Source of the DNA: Desulfobacterales bacterium
Lineage (GTDB): Bacteria > Desulfobacterota > Desulfobacteria > Desulfobacterales > RPRI01
Length of the DNA: 6,441 nucleotides
Direction of reading: 5' to 3'
Assembly (NCBI GenBank): GCA_020052975.1
Contig: JAGVOC010000107.1
Span: 1 to 6,441, forward strand
Every line of letters begins with the position of its first letter. Position 1 is the first letter of the stretch. A program made the position numbers and the translations under genes. Positions 4,341 through 6,441 of the stretch are shown here, piece by piece. The notes below the pieces were generated by a model that did not search any database, was not told the DNA's origin, and worked only from the letters and a program-made list of their open reading frames with translations.

Positions 4341-4436
4341 GCCAAAAAGGCACTTGCTGTAGCAAAGGAAAAACGTGTTCCTATTGAAACCTTGGTCAAT
4401 CTATGGCTTAAAGAAAAACTTTCTGCTGTAAGATAA
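4341..4436 (+). pseudogene. C-terminal fragment of a CopG/BrnA-type antitoxin
   Basis: The last 31 codons before TAA include ALAVAKEKRVPIETLVNLWL and end in KEKLSAVR. This is the ribbon-helix-helix C-terminal pattern of CopG/BrnA-type antitoxins ('ak.rgvp.qtLi..WL.ekL'). The frame is open a little further upstream, but that sequence overlaps the DUF3368 end and shows no family match, and there is no RBS or start codon. With the N-terminal piece at 3395 it suggests one antitoxin gene interrupted by the UPF0175-DUF3368 module. The middle third (about 35-45 residues) is missing from both pieces. Confidence 0.6.
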
Positions 4437-4478
4437 TCTTTAGTGAGCTCGATGAGGCATGAGAAAAAGTTTGTCGAA

Positions 4479-4501
4479 CCTCTTTCCGGAATGTAAAGAG
4501 G
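4479..4501. repeat. Perfect inverted repeat (hairpin)
   Basis: CCTCTTT and AAAGAGG form a 7-bp stem around a 9-base loop, about 45 bases after the CopG-type fragment. No U tract follows directly on either strand, so its role as a terminator is uncertain. Confidence 0.35.
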
Positions 4502-4520
4502 AATGCACTCTGAGAACCAA

Positions 4521-4572
4521 CGTCCCCGAAATCAGTCTGTCGAAATCAGGCTGTCGTCCCCGAAATCAGTCT
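4521..4572. repeat. 18-bp exact direct repeat with a degenerate middle copy
   Basis: CGTCCCCGAAATCAGTCT occurs at 4521-4538 and, identical, at 4555-4572. Between them TCGAAATCAGGCTGT (4540-4554) repeats the core again with changes, giving two and a half units of about 17 bases. There are too few units and no proper spacers, so it is not a CRISPR array. It may be the end of a small mobile element or replication slippage. Confidence 0.7.
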
Positions 4573-4681
4573 TAGCGGTTCAGCGAAGCTGACACATCTC
4601 CAAACTTGTCTTTCATATTGCAAGCAAGGCAAGTCTTGGGAAATACTCATTTTTCCACGTCAGATTGGGGCTCTTTCATAG

Positions 4682-4711
4682 TTTACAGCCATTGTAGAGA
4701 AGGTGTATATT
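4682..4711 (+). promoter_or_regulatory. Possible promoter of the ATPase gene
   Basis: TTTACA (4682-4687) and TATATT (4706-4711) are separated by 18 bases. Transcription would start near 4718, giving a leader of about 70 bases. It is the best sigma70-like match ahead of the ATPase gene, but the region is AT-rich and chance matches are common. Confidence 0.35.
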
Positions 4712-4786
4712 TGAACATATATCGGCAAGATCAAAAACTTATGGGGGTTTATATGCTTAATAGGAGCATTCAGAGATACGATAGTG

Positions 4787-6352
4787 ATGGATTTTAAGAA
4801 ATTAGTTGAAGAAAGCAAAGACTGGGTTGCACTTTCAAAAAAACTTCATTACGACTTCGATAGTATTTTATCAGGTCTATATAACAAGCCTTCTCATTTT
4901 ATCTATGAAATACTTCAGAATGCCGAAGATGCCCTTGCCAAAGAAGTAAAGTTTGATCTCTTTGATGACCATTTGGATATCTATCACAACGGGAGAGATT
5001 TCGATTTTGCCGATATTCAAGGAGTTACAGGCATCGGTATTTCTACGAAGAAGAGTGATCTAACTGCAATCGGAAAATTTGGTGTTGGTTTTAAGTCAGT
5101 TTTTGCTGTTACAGAGACACCGCATATTTTTTCGGGCGACTACAAGATAAGGATAGAGGATTTTGTTGTCCCTACAGAAGTTATGATTGATGCACATGTG
5201 CAAGGTACTCTCATACGGTTGCCGTTTAATCATAAGATGCGCTCCGAAAAAGAAGTTTTTGACCTTGTCTGTAAGAAGCTGGAAAACATCGGTCTTAAGA
5301 CCTTGTTGTTTTTAAAAAATATCGATGAAATTAAATGGCGCACACCTTTAGGAAGCGGTCACTACTTTAAAGAAATTAAAGAATTACCGGATGCAAGTAG
5401 AGTGACAATAATATCTGAAAGGGATATAGAAGAATACATAGTTTTAGGAAGGCCAATAAGAATAGAAAATAAGGAACTGAAAGTCGAAGTGGCTTATAGA
5501 CTTGGCAAAGATAAGAACAACAAAGAAATTATTGTTCAGGAGCCTGATTCAAGGTTAGTTGTGTTTTTTCCTACGGAAAAGGTCACATTTCTTAATTTTC
5601 TTATTCAAGGCCCATATAAAACCACACCCAACAGAGAAAACATTCCATTAGATGACGAACAGAATAAAAAGATTATTAATGAAACTGGCGTTTTAGTTGC
5701 TGAGAGCTTATCAACGATTAAAAATTTAGGCTATCTTGATACGAATTTTCTGAATATCTTGCCTATTCATCCTGAGCATAAGGATAAAGAGCCGATTTAT
5801 TCAGTAATTTATGAAAAAGTCAAAGAAATGTTCTTGTCGGGTAAAGAGCTCTTGCCGACCAATGAGACAGGGAGTTATGCAAATATATCCAGTGCTGTAT
5901 TAGCACGTGGTAAAGAATTAACGGAATTCTTGGATGAGAAAGACTTGCGGATACTGTTTTCAAGAAAATATTGGTTGTGTACCAGTATAACTTACGATAA
6001 GACGAAGGAACTGAGAGATTACTTAATTAATGACCTTGGAATTGTGGAAGTTGACTTTGAAACTTTTGCAAAAAAAATATCTCAGGACTTTCTGCAAACA
6101 AAGCCTGATGATTGGATGATTTCTTTTTATGGTCGGTTGCTTGATCAACAGGCTCTTTGGCGCGACAGGGGTTATGGGCTTAAAAGCGGTATTTTGAGGA
6201 TAAAGCCGATCATTAGAACCTCTTCCAATGAACATATTGCTCCATTTGATAGTGAGGGGAAAGCTCATGTATATCTGCCTGCCGAAACAAAGTCAGAGTA
6301 CAAGACAGTTAACCCGAAAAATGCGTTTACTATAGGCATACTTATAGAGTAA
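4787..6352 (+). CDS. Sacsin-like GHKL (HSP90-type) ATPase, probably C-terminally truncated
   Basis: The N-terminal 200 residues or so form a GHKL ATPase of the sacsin/HSP90-like type. The Bergerat N-box is YEILQNAEDA (E42 and N46 counting from the GTG at 4784), followed by YHNGRDF, GVTGIGIST, the glycine-rich lid GKFGVGFKSVF (98-108) and GTLIRLPF (141-148). The rest, up to ALWRDRGYGLKSG, IIRTSSNEHIAPFDSEGKAH and VYLPAE, resembles the mid-region of large bacterial sacsin-like proteins that often exceed 1,000 residues. Here the frame ends abruptly at about 520 residues in AFTIGILIE, which does not look like a natural terminus. Two starts are possible, GTG 4784 and ATG 4787; the ATG is taken, but only a weak AGAGA lies upstream. 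Relatives often sit in defence-gene clusters, but no partner is visible here. Confidence 0.8.
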   Translation: MDFKKLVEESKDWVALSKKLHYDFDSILSGLYNKPSHFIYEILQNAEDALAKEVKFDLFDDHLDIYHNGRDFDFADIQGVTGIGISTKKSDLTAIGKFGVGFKSVFAVTETPHIFSGDYKIRIEDFVVPTEVMIDAHVQGTLIRLPFNHKMRSEKEVFDLVCKKLENIGLKTLLFLKNIDEIKWRTPLGSGHYFKEIKELPDASRVTIISERDIEEYIVLGRPIRIENKELKVEVAYRLGKDKNNKEIIVQEPDSRLVVFFPTEKVTFLNFLIQGPYKTTPNRENIPLDDEQNKKIINETGVLVAESLSTIKNLGYLDTNFLNILPIHPEHKDKEPIYSVIYEKVKEMFLSGKELLPTNETGSYANISSAVLARGKELTEFLDEKDLRILFSRKYWLCTSITYDKTKELRDYLINDLGIVEVDFETFAKKISQDFLQTKPDDWMISFYGRLLDQQALWRDRGYGLKSGILRIKPIIRTSSNEHIAPFDSEGKAHVYLPAETKSEYKTVNPKNAFTIGILIE

Positions 6353-6441
6353 AGCCTATCAAGGCATTTGCTGATTTGTCGATATGAAAGCTAATACTGA
6401 TGCTGTTTTTTAGCGCACCTCCTGCAATTTATTCTTCTTGT
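6353..6441. other. Window end, no gene seen
   Basis: All three forward frames after the ATPase stop close quickly and none shows the expected continuation of the ATPase. A T6 run occurs near 6408-6413 but without a convincing stem in front of it. The sequence is too short to judge further. Confidence 0.4.

Larger units (their letters stand above)
4437..4783. other. Intergenic stretch with short repeats, no clear gene
   Basis: This 347-base gap separates the toxin-antitoxin chain from the ATPase gene. It holds the hairpin at 4479-4501, the repeats at 4521-4572, a small hairpin TCAGC-GAA-GCTGA (4580-4592) and a possible promoter at 4682-4711. An open frame from a TTG at 4606 to 4797 has no recognisable domain or good RBS and is not called. 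Confidence 0.55.

Noticed and set aside
3760..4365. Minus-strand open frame of 201 codons, and a second of 119 codons within it (3891-4250)
   Set aside because: Both are shadows of the DUF3368 toxin gene, whose plus-strand frame has PIN catalytic residues and coupling to UPF0175.
4521..4572. Possible CRISPR array
   Set aside because: Only two exact units and one degenerate one, with no unique spacers of normal length and no cas genes.
4606..4797. Plus-strand open frame of 63 codons starting with TTG
   Set aside because: No recognisable domain, no good RBS, and it overlaps the ATPase start and its likely promoter.
6023..6268. Minus-strand open frame of 81 codons
   Set aside because: It is antisense to the ATPase coding region and shows no family pattern.

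Overview
The window looks like a chromosomal junction between ordinary bacterial sequence on the left and a decaying accessory island on the right. The organism cannot be named. The gene families (DUF218 membrane protein, 2H phosphoesterase, many toxin-antitoxin genes, moderate G+C) suit an anaerobic Gram-negative lineage such as Nitrospirota or Desulfobacterota, but that is only an inference.

Left part (1-1536, minus strand): a two-gene operon encodes a cyclic phosphodiesterase-like 2H phosphoesterase and a DUF218 (SanA/YdcF/ElyC-type) membrane protein. The second gene starts at a TTG inside the end of the first. Just upstream lies the 5' half of a tRNA-Leu(TAG) gene that stops at the anticodon loop. 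Two hairpins at the left edge may end the operon.

Middle (1537-2600): after about 375 bases without a gene comes a small antitoxin-like gene with a perfect ribosome binding site. It runs directly into the last 26 codons of a PIN-domain toxin whose body is gone. An unrecognised reading frame follows, then the 3' half (anticodon loop to CCA) of a tRNA-Glu(CTC) gene. That half is the classic scar of a tyrosine-recombinase element. Short helically phased repeats lie just inside it.

Right part (2600-6441, plus strand): a chain of toxin-antitoxin genes in mixed states of decay. A DUF433 antitoxin is intact, but its DUF5615 toxin is cut to nine codons. A HEPN toxin has lost its catalytic middle, while its MNT nucleotidyltransferase partner keeps all its motifs. 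A CopG/BrnA-type antitoxin survives as an N-terminal piece and a C-terminal piece on either side of the only complete pair, a UPF0175 antitoxin with a DUF3368 PIN toxin. After a 347-base gap with short repeats comes a sacsin-like GHKL ATPase that appears to lose its C-terminal part.

The most notable pattern is that three independent modules have lost the toxin while the adjacent antitoxin reading frame stays open. This suggests an order of decay set by addiction biology, or retention of antitoxins for cross-protection.
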